Shown: positions 16,891 to 24,911, counted from the first letter of the stretch. The stretch: DNA of 46,275 nucleotides from Chelativorans xinjiangensis (GCF_009812055.1 NZ_WQNH01000040.1:1-46275); one strand, 5' to 3'. Program-made: numbers and translations. The notes: generated by a model from the sequence alone, not told the origin.

Positions 16891-18300
16891 TCAGCTCATC
16901 GGCCCGCCTTCCGCGCGCCAGCCCTTGCCGACATACACCTTGCGCGCAGCCTCGGCATAGGGAACGGGGCTGACGATGGCGCGGATCTCCGTCCGCGTAT
17001 GAGGCTCGACGGCGGGCTTCCTCGTACCGCCCCCTTCCTCGCCCCAGACGAAGGTGACCTCCGTGCCCGGCTCGGCATATTCGGTGTCGAGGATGGCCAG
17101 CGTCAGCATCCTGCGCTCGTTCGAACTGTAGCCGATCCAGGTGGAGATACCGATCGTCTTTCCGCCGGCGGTCACCTTGTCGAAGGGGTGCATGGAATAG
17201 ACGGCCGACGGGAACTCCATGAACTTGGCGCGGCCTTCGCCCTTCTCGAATTGCGAGGCGATGGCGCGCATCACGTCCTCGTTCTCCAGCGCCAGCGTCA
17301 CCTTCTTGCGGTGCGGCCCCCCGGCCTTCTTCTCCAGCGCCTCGCGGCCGATGAAGTCGTGGTCGAACTTCACGACATGGCCGTAGCCGAGGTCCCAGGG
17401 GGTCAGGTAATAGTCCTCGATATCGTCGGAGGCGAAGCTGCCGCCGATCGAGGCCTTGGCCTCGTAGCCGTCGTCGGGCAGCCACTTGCGGTAGGGCTTC
17501 ATCGCCTCGCCCGTGTAGATCGCCGGCAGCGGCGACGGGATCCAGCCCGATTCCAGCGTGTTGGACGAGTAGGCCCGCCCGCCCACCTGCAAGAGGCCGA
17601 ACTCCTCTCCCGCCGCGACGATCGCCTCGCGCACCGCCTCCCCGTCCGCCCACGGCCCGAAAAACTCGAACCCGGGCTGGCCGGCCATGCCATGGCGCAG
17701 CGCCCGCACCTTCCTGCCGGCGATCTCGACCGGCGCCATATTGAAGAATTTGACGTCCGGCGCCGGCCCTCCCAGCACCTTCTCGATGACCTTCATCGCA
17801 TTCGGCCCCTGCACCTGGAAGCGGTAGGACTTGCGGTTGAAGGGGTCGGGGCGCGCGGCCGAGCGCTCGTCGAGCTCGGTCTTCACGTCGTAGCCGCCGG
17901 TCTCGGCGTTAAAGCGCACCCAGTTGAGCGCCGGAATGCGGCCCACCAGGTTGAACGTGTTCTCGGCCAGGTAGAACAGGATGACATCGCCGATCACATA
18001 GCCGTCGGGACTGCATGGGATGAACTGCTTGGCCTTGTCGACGGCGAAATTGGCGAAGCTGTTGATGCCGAGACGGGAGATGAGCTTGAGCGCGTCCGGC
18101 CCTTCCACGGCAAGGTCGGCCATGTGGTAGGACTGGTTGAAGAGCACGCAGGTGTTCTGCCACGCCGCCTGCTCGTCGCGCCAGTTGGTGAACTCGGCCG
18201 GCACGCCGGGATAGACGTTGGGTCCCGTTATCTGATTGCGGAGGAGCTCGACGGGATTGCGGCAATCCTGGAGCAGATCCTCGAGGCTACGTTTCGACAT
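16891..18300 (-). CDS. Tetrahydrofolate-dependent aromatic O-demethylase, LigM/DesA-like (GcvT family)
   Basis: Aminomethyltransferase-fold protein of 469 residues. Throughout its length it resembles the vanillate/3-O-methylgallate and syringate O-demethylases LigM and DesA of Sphingobium: NVYPGVPAEFTNWR (28-41), FNQSYHMADL (54-63), LVGRIPALNW (118-127), SNTLESGWIPSPLPAIYTG and FVWGEEGGGTRKPAVEPH. These enzymes pass the methyl group of a methoxy-aromatic acid to tetrahydrofolate. Tyr30, His59 and Arg121 fall where I recall active-site residues of LigM. GGAGGAAGG precedes the ATG. A palindrome shared with the IclR promoter lies 33 bases upstream. Whether vanillate, syringate or 3-O-methylgallate is preferred is open; a dimethylglycine-type role is less likely. 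Confidence 0.87.
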   Translation of the reverse strand: MSKRSLEDLLQDCRNPVELLRNQITGPNVYPGVPAEFTNWRDEQAAWQNTCVLFNQSYHMADLAVEGPDALKLISRLGINSFANFAVDKAKQFIPCSPDGYVIGDVILFYLAENTFNLVGRIPALNWVRFNAETGGYDVKTELDERSAARPDPFNRKSYRFQVQGPNAMKVIEKVLGGPAPDVKFFNMAPVEIAGRKVRALRHGMAGQPGFEFFGPWADGEAVREAIVAAGEEFGLLQVGGRAYSSNTLESGWIPSPLPAIYTGEAMKPYRKWLPDDGYEAKASIGGSFASDDIEDYYLTPWDLGYGHVVKFDHDFIGREALEKKAGGPHRKKVTLALENEDVMRAIASQFEKGEGRAKFMEFPSAVYSMHPFDKVTAGGKTIGISTWIGYSSNERRMLTLAILDTEYAEPGTEVTFVWGEEGGGTRKPAVEPHTRTEIRAIVSPVPYAEAARKVYVGKGWRAEGGPMS

Positions 18301-18332
18301 CGGCCTTCCTCCCTTTACCGGTATCCATTGGG

Positions 18333-18348
18333 CTTCATGGATATGAAG
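18333..18348. promoter_or_regulatory. Candidate IclR operator upstream of the demethylase gene
   Basis: CTTCATGGATATGAAG is a perfect inverted repeat with 6-base arms and a 4-base spacer. Its core TTCA-N6-TGAA recurs in front of the iclR gene at 19358-19371. It lies 33-48 bases before the demethylase start and is followed by an AT-rich stretch (CATATATATGAAAAC) suitable for a promoter. Confidence 0.55.
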
Positions 18349-18401
18349 TACATATATATGAAAACAGCCGAGCCGCCTCCTTGTCAAGACCTGCACCCCT
18401 C

Positions 18402-18550
18402 GTCACCACCCCCCTCCGCCTGCCGGCACCTCCCCACAAGGGGGAGGAAAGCCGTCGCCAGCGTTGCAGAAGAAGCGCCGGAGCAAGCGGCCAGCCTTCC
18501 TCCCCCCTTGTGGGGGGAGGTGCCGGCAGGCGGAAGGGGGTGGTGGCGAC
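18402..18550. repeat. Family B palindromic repeat
   Basis: The arms contain CTCCGCCTGCCGGCACCTCC and its complement, with outer GTCACCACCCC pairing GGGGTGGTGGCGAC. It lies between the IclR gene's 3' end and the demethylase promoter. Confidence 0.87.
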
Positions 18551-18599
18551 GGGAGCCATCATCTCCCTTTGCCGACTCCCACCTGGAAAACAGACCGCC

Positions 18600-19352
18600 C
18601 TACGCCGTCTCCCGCCCCCACCCGTCCATCTCATCCACAATCCGGACGATCTCGTCGGCGATCCTTCTCTCGGTGAGATGGTCGAAGCGCGGCGAGGGGA
18701 TCGCCACGCTGAGGCTGTATCGGCCGTCGAGCGCCACGCCGATGCCCATGACGCCGATCGTATGCTCCTCGCGCGATAGGGCGTATCCGCGGTCCGCGGT
18801 GCGCTTCAGGTCCTCCCGCAGGCTTTCCTCGTCGACCAGCGTATAGGGCGTGAAGCGCGCGCACGGCATGGCCGCCAGGCATTCGTCGAGTTGATCCGGC
18901 GGGAGTGCCGCCAGGAGCGCCTTGCCGGAGGCGAAGCTGTGCAGCGGCACGCGCATGCCCTTTTGCGGCGTGAACCGCAGCGGGTGGGCGGAAAGCTCCA
19001 CATCCACCACCTCCACGTCGTTGCCGCGCCGGATGAAGAGGGACGAGGTCTCGCCCGTCGAGCGGGTGACGGCGCGCAGGATCGCCGCCCGCCGCTCGGC
19101 AAGCGTCGGCGGGGCGCCGGAGGCAAGCCGCGCGAGCGCCGGGCCGATCACATAGGCCCGATCAGTGCCGGGCAAAAGCCAGTGCCGGCTGACCAGTGTC
19201 GTCAAAAGGTAGGAAAGGCTGCTTTCGGGAATGCCGGTGGCACGGCTGATCTCGCGCGCCGTCGCCGATCCTGAGCGCGAGACCTGCTCGACGATGTCCA
19301 TGGCGCGGGCGGCGGACTTGACAGAGGCTGGCTGTTTGTCTTTCATCATCAT
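18600..19352 (-). CDS. IclR-family transcriptional regulator
   Basis: IclR protein of 250 residues: an N-terminal winged helix at about 12-70 (AREISRATGIPESSLSYLLTTL) and a C-terminal effector domain with LHSFASGKALLAALP (136-150) and SREEHTIGVMGIGVAL. IclR members often control aromatic-acid catabolism. It lies upstream of the demethylase gene on the same strand and shares an operator-like TTCA-N6-TGAA sequence with it, so it is a likely regulator of demethylation and of itself. The start region is ATGATGATG; the first is used, and any of the three is possible. The ribosome site is weak. Confidence 0.92.
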   Translation of the reverse strand: MMMKDKQPASVKSAARAMDIVEQVSRSGSATAREISRATGIPESSLSYLLTTLVSRHWLLPGTDRAYVIGPALARLASGAPPTLAERRAAILRAVTRSTGETSSLFIRRGNDVEVVDVELSAHPLRFTPQKGMRVPLHSFASGKALLAALPPDQLDECLAAMPCARFTPYTLVDEESLREDLKRTADRGYALSREEHTIGVMGIGVALDGRYSLSVAIPSPRFDHLTERRIADEIVRIVDEMDGWGRETA

Positions 19353-19356
19353 GTAG

Positions 19357-19372
19357 CTTCAAATATGTGAAA
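19357..19372. promoter_or_regulatory. Candidate IclR autoregulatory operator
   Basis: CTTCAAATATGTGAAA is an imperfect inverted repeat with core TTCA-N6-TGAA, the same core and spacing as the site at 18333. It lies only five bases before the iclR start and at the edge of the decayed demethylase remnant on the other strand, so it may once have served a divergent promoter pair. Confidence 0.5.
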
Positions 19373-19456
19373 TTCGGAATCCCGTCAATTCGGCATGTCG
19401 GGGGGCGAGGCCGGGAGGACGGGCAAAGGAGAATGCGTTCGCCGCACCCCACGGGC

Positions 19457-19611
19457 GTTAGCAAGCCCGGAACGGAGGTGACGCTCACCTGGGGCGAGGA
19501 AGGTGGCGGCACCCCGCGCCCGGTGGTCGAGAGGCATGTCCAGACGGAGATCCGCGCGACGGTGGCGTGTGCCCGTATTCGGCGGTGGCGCGGGAGGCGT
19601 ATCGGGTTTGA
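19457..19611 (+). pseudogene. Remnant of a second LigM/DesA-like O-demethylase (C-terminal fragment, frameshifted)
   Basis: Translation from about 19460 gives KPGTEVTLTWGEEGGGTPRP, then VVERHVQTEIRATVA. This parallels EPGTEVTFVWGEEGGGTRKP, AVEPHTRTEIRAIVS near the end of the intact demethylase (16891-18300). The homology then continues in another frame from 19570 as CPYSAVAREAYRV and stops at 19609-19611, matching PYAEAARKVY in the intact protein. So this is the last 45-50 codons of a related gene with one frameshift. Nothing upstream matches the missing 400 residues. It lies on the opposite strand to the intact gene, directly beyond the IclR start. The rest of the 19353-19740 gap is a family A half-repeat near 19676-19702 and nothing else I recognise. 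Confidence 0.8.
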
Positions 19612-19740
19612 GGCAGGATTGCGGGTCGCGGCTGACCTCTCCGGAGGCGATGGGGCGGAAGCGGAAAGCTCAGGGCAGAGGGGGGCGCGAAGGGGCGCTG
19701 AGCCAGCCAGAAAGCTTGCGCCAAGCCAATGCACCTCGCC

Positions 19741-20244
19741 CTACCCCCGCGAAAGATACACACCCGCCAGATAGGCCGCCTTCGCCGGCACGGGCAGCAC
19801 CCTTCCAACCAGCGCCTGCCGCTCCGGCGTATAGTGATCCTCGCCGTGCAGCATGTTGACCGTCCCCACCAGCGCGTCGCCCAGCACCACGGGCAGGTTG
19901 ATGACCGAGCCGCAGCCCAGCGCGCCGATCAGCGCGTAGTCGGGAAAGATCCTGGCGATATCGGCCAGCTTGTTGGCGACGAACATGCGCCGCGCGTCGT
20001 GCACCTCTTCGAACCAGCGGTCCTGGCGGACAGGCTTCGTGCCGGAGGAAGGATAGCTGTTCGGGTCGCTCGTATAGGCGCGGCGGACAAGCCCCCTCTC
20101 CATCTCCACCGTCGTGAAAGTGAAGAGCTTGGCGCCGACGAGCGCCTGGGTGAGCGCGAAAAGCGCTGCAAAGGGCGCCTCCGGCTCCTTGGCAAGTGAG
20201 AGCGCCTGGTCGAATGCGGCGAGCGCGCCGTCGATATCCGTCAT
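19741..20244 (-). CDS. GAF domain-containing protein
   Basis: Soluble protein of 167 residues made of a single GAF-like ligand-binding domain with no attached output domain. Typical stretches are KLFTFTTVEMERGLVRRAYT (residues 40-60), RMFVANKLADIARIFPDY and GCGSVINLPVVLGDALVGTVNML. The ATG at 20244 lies 16 bases after the ABC ATPase gene, so it is the last gene of the dppB-C-D-F-like operon. A free GAF protein at the end of a transporter operon may bind the imported compound or be a small enzyme; no function is assigned. An in-frame upstream start (20322) would overlap the ATPase gene and is not preferred. Confidence 0.85.
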   Translation of the reverse strand: MTDIDGALAAFDQALSLAKEPEAPFAALFALTQALVGAKLFTFTTVEMERGLVRRAYTSDPNSYPSSGTKPVRQDRWFEEVHDARRMFVANKLADIARIFPDYALIGALGCGSVINLPVVLGDALVGTVNMLHGEDHYTPERQALVGRVLPVPAKAAYLAGVYLSRG

Positions 20245-20260
20245 TATGAAATGTCCCGAT

Positions 20261-21007
20261 CTATGCTGGTTGAAGAGTGCCGCCGCTGGCGGCATAGAGT
20301 TCGCGCGAATAGGGGTCGGCAAGCCTCCCCGTCTTCAGCGCCTCGACATGCGCCACCTCGACGATGCGGCCATGCCGCATGACGGCCAGCCGGTCGCAGA
20401 GGAAGGAGACGACGGGCAGGTTGTGGGTGACGAGAAGATAGGTCAGCCCCTCGGCCCGGCGCAATTTCTTCAACAGGTTGAGGATTTCCGCCTGCACCGA
20501 GACGTCGAGCGCCGAGGTCGGCTCGTCGAGAAGCAGGATGCGCGGCTCCAGCATCAGCGCGCGGGCGATGGCCACACGTTGCCGCTGCCCGCCGGAAAGC
20601 TGGTGCGGATAGCGGAAGCGGAAACGCCGGTCGAGGCCGACCGCCGCAAGCGCCGCCTTCACCCTCTCGTCGCGCCCGCCGACGCCATGCACGGCGAGCG
20701 GCTCGGCCAGGCAGTCGTCCACCGTCTTGCGCGGATGCAGCGAGCCGTAGGGGTCCTGGAACACCATCTGGCAGGTTTTCGCAAAGCCGCGGTCGGGCCG
20801 GTGCGCGCGCGGATTGCCGAGAACTGAGATCTCCCCCGTCCATTCCGGCGCCAGCCCGGTGATCGCCTTGAGGATGGTCGATTTGCCCGAGCCGCTCTCG
20901 CCGACGAGCGCGAAGCTCTCCCCCTCGGCAACGGTGAGCGACACGTCGTGCACGACCCTTGCCGGCCCGTAGGCGATATCGAGACGGGCAAGTTCGATGG
21001 CGTTCAT
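20261..21007 (-). CDS. ABC transporter ATP-binding protein (DppF/OppF type)
   Basis: Nucleotide-binding subunit of 248 residues: Walker A GESGSGKS (36-43), signature LSGGQRQRVAIARAL, Walker B ILLLDEPTSALDVSVQ and the His of VTHNLPV. It pairs with the second ATPase encoded just upstream, as in peptide/nickel-type importers. The ATG at 21007 overlaps that gene by ATGA. It lacks the C-terminal oligopeptide-type extension seen in longer OppF proteins. Substrate unknown. Confidence 0.93.
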   Translation of the reverse strand: MNAIELARLDIAYGPARVVHDVSLTVAEGESFALVGESGSGKSTILKAITGLAPEWTGEISVLGNPRAHRPDRGFAKTCQMVFQDPYGSLHPRKTVDDCLAEPLAVHGVGGRDERVKAALAAVGLDRRFRFRYPHQLSGGQRQRVAIARALMLEPRILLLDEPTSALDVSVQAEILNLLKKLRRAEGLTYLLVTHNLPVVSFLCDRLAVMRHGRIVEVAHVEALKTGRLADPYSRELYAASGGTLQPA

Positions 21008-21840
21008 GTGGCCGCCCATGCGGTTCTGTCGAGCACCGGCAGTTCCTCCCGGTCCTCGTCCATGCGCGGCATGGCGGCAAGCAGCCCGCGCGTATAGGGG
21101 TGTCTCGCCTTGTCGAGATCGCGCGCCGCGCATTCCTCGACGATGGCCCCGCCGTTCATCACCAGGATGCGGTCGCAATAGCGCGCCACGAGGCCCAAAT
21201 CATGGCTGATGAGGATCAGCCCCATGCCGTTCCTCCTCACCAATTCATCGATGATGTCGAGCACCTGCGCCTGCACCGACACGTCGAGCGCCGAGGTCGG
21301 CTCGTCGGCGATCAAAAGGTCGGGCTCCGGGATCAGCATCATGGCGATCATCACCCGCTGCCCCATGCCGCCCGACACCTCGTGCGGGTAAAGGTCCGCC
21401 ACCCGCTCCGGCTCGTTGATGCGCACCGCTTCGAGCATCTCCAGCACCCGCGCGCGCAATTGGCGCCGCGGCATCGGCCGGTGCGTCTGCAGCGCCTCGC
21501 CGATCTGCTCGCCCACCGTCATCACCGGATTGAGCGAGAACTTCGGGTCCTGCATGACCATGGAGATGCGCGCCCCGCGCAATTCCCGCATCCGCCGCTC
21601 GCGCAGCCCCATGAGATCGATGCCGTCGAACACCATCTCGTCCGCCGTCACCCGCCCGGGCGGGCGGATGAGCTTGAGGATCGAGCGCCCGGTCATCGAC
21701 TTGCCGGACCCGCTCTCGCCGACGATCCCCAGCCGCTCGCGCCCAAGTGAGAAGGAGATGCCGCGCACCACCTCCACCGGCCCCTTCGGCGTCGGAAAGG
21801 TGACGGTGAGGTTCTTGATGGTAAGGAGCGGCGCCGTCAT
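21004..21840 (-). CDS. ABC transporter ATP-binding protein (DppD/OppD type)
   Basis: Nucleotide-binding subunit of 278 residues with Walker A GESGSGKS (41-48), the DppD-style signature VSGGMGQRVMIAMML, Walker B LLIADEPTSALDVSVQ and the switch His in LISHDLGLV. The C-terminus HPYTRGLLAAMPRMDE is the short oligopeptide-transporter tail found in DppD proteins. The start at 21840 overlaps the permease gene by ATGA. A longer open frame upstream belongs to shadow reading of the permease gene. Confidence 0.94.
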   Translation of the reverse strand: MTAPLLTIKNLTVTFPTPKGPVEVVRGISFSLGRERLGIVGESGSGKSMTGRSILKLIRPPGRVTADEMVFDGIDLMGLRERRMRELRGARISMVMQDPKFSLNPVMTVGEQIGEALQTHRPMPRRQLRARVLEMLEAVRINEPERVADLYPHEVSGGMGQRVMIAMMLIPEPDLLIADEPTSALDVSVQAQVLDIIDELVRRNGMGLILISHDLGLVARYCDRILVMNGGAIVEECAARDLDKARHPYTRGLLAAMPRMDEDREELPVLDRTAWAAT

Positions 21841-22742
21841 CTCCCGTCCCTCTGCTTGGGGTCGAGCACGTCGCGCAACCCGTCGCCCAGAAAGCAGAAG
21901 CCGAGGCTGACGGCGATGATGGCGAAGCCCGGCATGGTGGCGACCCACCACTGGTCGAGGATGAAGTTGCGCCCGCTGGAGATCATGGCGCCCCACTCGG
22001 GCAGCGGCGGCTGCGCGCCGAGGCCGAGGAAGCCCAGCCCCGCCGCCGTCAGGATGATGCCGGCCATGTCGAGCGTGACGCGGATGATGGTGGAGGAGGC
22101 GCACAGCGGCAGCACGTGGCGCAGGATGACGCGCACCGAGGAGGCGCCCTGCAGCTGAACGGCTGCGATGAATTCGGAATCGCGGAACGTGATGGTCTCG
22201 GCACGCGCGATGCGGGCATAGACGGGCCAGGCGGTAATCGCGATGGCGATGATGGCGTTCTCGATGCCCGGCCCCAGCGCCGCCACGAAGGCGAGCGCCA
22301 GGATAAGCTTGGGCATGGAGAGAAAGATATCCGTGACACCCATCAGCACACGGTCCGTCCAGCCGCCGAAATAGCCGGAGACCGCGCCGACGAGAAGCCC
22401 GATGGGCGCGGAGATGACGGCCACCATGGTGACGATCATGAGCGTGATGCGCGAACCGTAGACGACACGCGAGAAGATGTCGCGGCCAAGCTCGTCCGTG
22501 CCCATCCAGTGAAGGGCCGATGGCGGCGCCAGCCGGTTGGCAAGGTCCTGCCCGATGGCCGAATGGGGCGCGATCCACGGCGCGAAGACGGCCATCACGA
22601 TCAGCACCACGATGATGAGCGCGCCGGCCACCGCCAGCGGATTGCGCATGAGGGCGGAAAAGCTGCGCCAGGCGCGCCCGAGGCTCGCCTGCAGGCGCGA
22701 GGACGGGGAATCATCGAGAAGCCAGTCGCGCACCGCACTCAT
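21837..22742 (-). CDS. ABC transporter permease (DppC type)
   Basis: Inner-membrane permease of 301 residues with the DppC layout: a short cytoplasmic N-terminus, a first helix at about residues 45-65, HWMGTDELGRDIFSR, then the permease domain with SEFIAAVQLQGASSVRVILR (the EAA-type coupling loop) and five further helices. The start at 22742 overlaps dppB by ATGA, and the stop overlaps the DppD-type gene in the same way. Confidence 0.94.
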   Translation of the reverse strand: MSAVRDWLLDDSPSSRLQASLGRAWRSFSALMRNPLAVAGALIIVVLIVMAVFAPWIAPHSAIGQDLANRLAPPSALHWMGTDELGRDIFSRVVYGSRITLMIVTMVAVISAPIGLLVGAVSGYFGGWTDRVLMGVTDIFLSMPKLILALAFVAALGPGIENAIIAIAITAWPVYARIARAETITFRDSEFIAAVQLQGASSVRVILRHVLPLCASSTIIRVTLDMAGIILTAAGLGFLGLGAQPPLPEWGAMISSGRNFILDQWWVATMPGFAIIAVSLGFCFLGDGLRDVLDPKQRDGR

Positions 22743-23782
22743 CGCCGCGCCCTCGGATCGAGTATGCGGTAGAGCACGTCGGAAACCTTGTTGATGAGAA
22801 TGAAGACGGAGCCGATCACCAGCGTGGCGCCCAGCACGGCGTTCATGTCGGCGTTCAGAAGCGCCACCGTCAGATACCGGCCGATGCCGGGCCAGGAAAA
22901 GACCGTCTCGATCATCACCGAGCCTTCGAGAAGGCTCGCATAGGAAAGCCCGATCACGGTGATGAGCTGGATGCGGATCGGATAGAAGGCATGGCGCCAG
23001 ATCACCCGCCGCTCCGGCACGCCCTTCACGCGCGCTGTTGTCACGTATTCCTGGGAAAGCTGGTCGAGCATGAAGGAGCGCGTCATGCGGGCGATATAGG
23101 CGAGGCTGAAGAAGCCGAGGATCGAGGCCGGCAGCAGAAGGTGGCTCGCCGCGTTCCAGAAGACTTCCCATTCGCCGGCCATCAGGCTGTCGATCAGGTA
23201 GATGCCCGTCACCGGCTCCACCAGGCCCTCATAGAAGATGTCGATGCGCCCCGGTCCCGCCACCCAGCCGAGCCCGGCATAGAAGACGGCAAGCCCCACC
23301 AGCCCCAGCCAGAAAGCCGGCACGGAATAGCCGAGCAGGCCCAGGACGCGGATCACCTGATCGGCCCAGCTTCCCTGCCGCCTCGCCGCCGTCACGCCCA
23401 TCGGCACGCCGAGCGCAACGCCGATCAGGATGCCCACCGTCGCCATCTCCAGCGTGGCGGGAAAGAAGCGGCCGAGATCGTCGACCACCGCCCTGCCCGT
23501 GGAGATGGACTGGCCGAGATTTCCCGTGAGCACGTCGCCGACATAGGAGAAGAACTGCACGAGGAGCGGCCGGTCGAGCCCCATCCGCTCGCGCGCCGCC
23601 TCATAGACCGCCGCCGTCGCCCGGTCGCCGACCACGGCCAGAACCGGGTCGATAGGCACCACGCGGCCGATGAAGAAGGTGATGGCCAGAAGCCCGAGAA
23701 AGGTCGCCGCCACCACCAGCACGAAGCGGGCGATGCCCGCCACCCCCCGCGCCGCCTGCCCAGCCATGACGCCGGCGCTCAT
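22739..23782 (-). CDS. ABC transporter permease (DppB type)
   Basis: Inner-membrane permease of 347 residues: first helix at about 20-42, the large periplasmic loop with RMGLDRPLLVQFFSYVGD and GNLGQSI, and the EAA-type loop SQEYVTTARVKGVPERRVIW. It is the first gene of the operon and faces away from the XRE-cupin regulator. Two starts are possible, 23782 and 23767, neither with a strong ribosome site; the longer is given. Unlike the four other transporters here, no binding-protein gene precedes it. The matching one is probably the divergent gene at 24908. Confidence 0.92.
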   Translation of the reverse strand: MSAGVMAGQAARGVAGIARFVLVVAATFLGLLAITFFIGRVVPIDPVLAVVGDRATAAVYEAARERMGLDRPLLVQFFSYVGDVLTGNLGQSISTGRAVVDDLGRFFPATLEMATVGILIGVALGVPMGVTAARRQGSWADQVIRVLGLLGYSVPAFWLGLVGLAVFYAGLGWVAGPGRIDIFYEGLVEPVTGIYLIDSLMAGEWEVFWNAASHLLLPASILGFFSLAYIARMTRSFMLDQLSQEYVTTARVKGVPERRVIWRHAFYPIRIQLITVIGLSYASLLEGSVMIETVFSWPGIGRYLTVALLNADMNAVLGATLVIGSVFILINKVSDVLYRILDPRARR

Positions 23783-23879
23783 ACGCGCGCTGCTGTCTGC
23801 CGGTGATGGTTCGAACGCCACGGAACGGCCTCTCAATGGGACGGGTTCAGGGAGAATAAAGCATATGCTTGCAGCCTCG

Positions 23880-24062
23880 GCTCCCCTTTGCGCCCCCCTC
23901 TGTCCTGCCGGACATCTCCCCCACATGGGGGGAGATTGGCCGTCGCATATGGTTTCGCCAACCACCAGCGTTGCAGGAAAGGCGCCGGAGCAAGCGGCCA
24001 GCCAATCTCCCCCCGTGTGGGGGAGATGTCCGGCAGGACAGAGGGGGGCGCGAAGGGGAGCC
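23880..24062. repeat. Family A palindromic repeat in the divergent dppB/regulator gap
   Basis: Full copy: CTCCCCTTTGCGCCCCCCTC on the left pairs with the complement ending near 24060. The inner loop carries CATATG and a GCCGGAGCAAGCGGCCAG segment seen in other copies. The 23783-24209 gap also holds a short AAGGGGTT/AACCCCTT inverted repeat and AT-rich DNA near 24180-24210, but no gene. Confidence 0.88.
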
Positions 24063-24117
24063 GGCGTTCCAACAACTGAACCAATCTCAATACAACCTGA
24101 ATGCCACTTCCGGCGCG

Positions 24118-24154
24118 AAGGGGTTACCTCCTCTACCGACCCAAAAAACCCCTT
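24118..24154. promoter_or_regulatory. Short inverted repeat before the XRE-cupin regulator
   Basis: AAGGGGTT (24118-24125) and AACCCCTT (24147-24154) are exact reverse complements 21 bases apart. A weak promoter-like pair, TTGGAG (24153) and TTACAT (24176) with 17 bases between, starts at its right arm. It could be an operator for the regulator or a hairpin; neither is shown. Confidence 0.3.
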
Positions 24155-24209
24155 GGAGCATACAAAGAAGTCTGCTTACATCAAAAAAATTTTTCTGAGG
24201 GAAAAAGTT

Positions 24210-24911
24210 TTGAGCAGCCTCGAGAAAGCCGAGCGCGATGTTCAGGCAAGGCTCGGCGTCCTCATCCGTGCCCGCCGGCGCAAGCTCGGGCTGACGCTCC
24301 AGGAGCTCGGCAAGGCCGCCGGCCTTTCGGTCGGCTATCTGAGCCAGGTCGAGCGCGACAACGCCACGCCCACCCTCGGCACGCTGGCGCAGATCGCCCG
24401 CTCGCTCGACGTGCCGCTCGATTATTTCATCTCCGCTCCGCGCGCCGAAGATGCGCTGACCAGGGCCGAGGCGCGGCGGCGCTTTTCCATCGACGGCTCG
24501 TCCATCGTCTATGAGCGGCTCGGCACCGAGTTTCCCGGCAACGTGCTCTCCTCCTTCATCCTCACCGTGCCTCCCGGCTATGCCTCCGAGACGGTGAGCC
24601 ACGAGGGCGAGGAGATCATCTACATCCTGGAAGGCTCCATCACCCAGGTTCTCGACGGCAAGGAGATGGTGATGGGCGCCGGCGACAGCCTGCATTTCCG
24701 CGGCAACGTGCCCCACGCCTGGGCCAATCCGGGCGGCGAGCCGGCGCGCATGCTGTGGACCGGCACCCTGGCGCTCTTCAACGCGGCAAACCGCGTCGCG
24801 CTCGGCACGCCGGACGTGATCGCCGGCGACCAGACAACCAAAAGCGGCCAAACAGCCAAAAGCAGCAAGACAAAACCAAAAACCTCCGGAAACAGGGAAC
24901 GCAAATCATGA
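24210..24911 (+). CDS. XRE-family regulator with C-terminal cupin domain
   Basis: Protein of 233 residues. A helix-turn-helix of the XRE type spans about 16-72 (LTLQELGKAAGLSVGYLSQV, then PTLGTLAQIARSLDVPL). A cupin ligand domain spans about 115-185 (SHEGEEIIYILEGSITQVLD, then GDSLHFRGNVPHAWANPG). The tail after residue 205 is rich in Lys, Ser and Thr. No ATG fits before the HTH. The TTG at 24210 is preceded by GAGGG and gives the usual N-terminus length. The stop overlaps the start of the binding-protein gene (ATGA), so regulator and binding protein are one transcript. XRE-cupin proteins commonly sense a small metabolite tied to their neighbour's pathway. Confidence 0.9.
   Translation: MSSLEKAERDVQARLGVLIRARRRKLGLTLQELGKAAGLSVGYLSQVERDNATPTLGTLAQIARSLDVPLDYFISAPRAEDALTRAEARRRFSIDGSSIVYERLGTEFPGNVLSSFILTVPPGYASETVSHEGEEIIYILEGSITQVLDGKEMVMGAGDSLHFRGNVPHAWANPGGEPARMLWTGTLALFNAANRVALGTPDVIAGDQTTKSGQTAKSSKTKPKTSGNRERKS

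Noticed and set aside
16663-18846. 727-codon frame on the plus strand
   Set aside because: Antisense to the LigM/DesA-like demethylase, which has extensive family similarity, and begins in a family A repeat.
20661-20991. Ser/Arg-rich frame inside the DppF-type ATPase gene
   Set aside because: Same-strand shadow of the ATPase coding sequence, in a different frame and without similarity.
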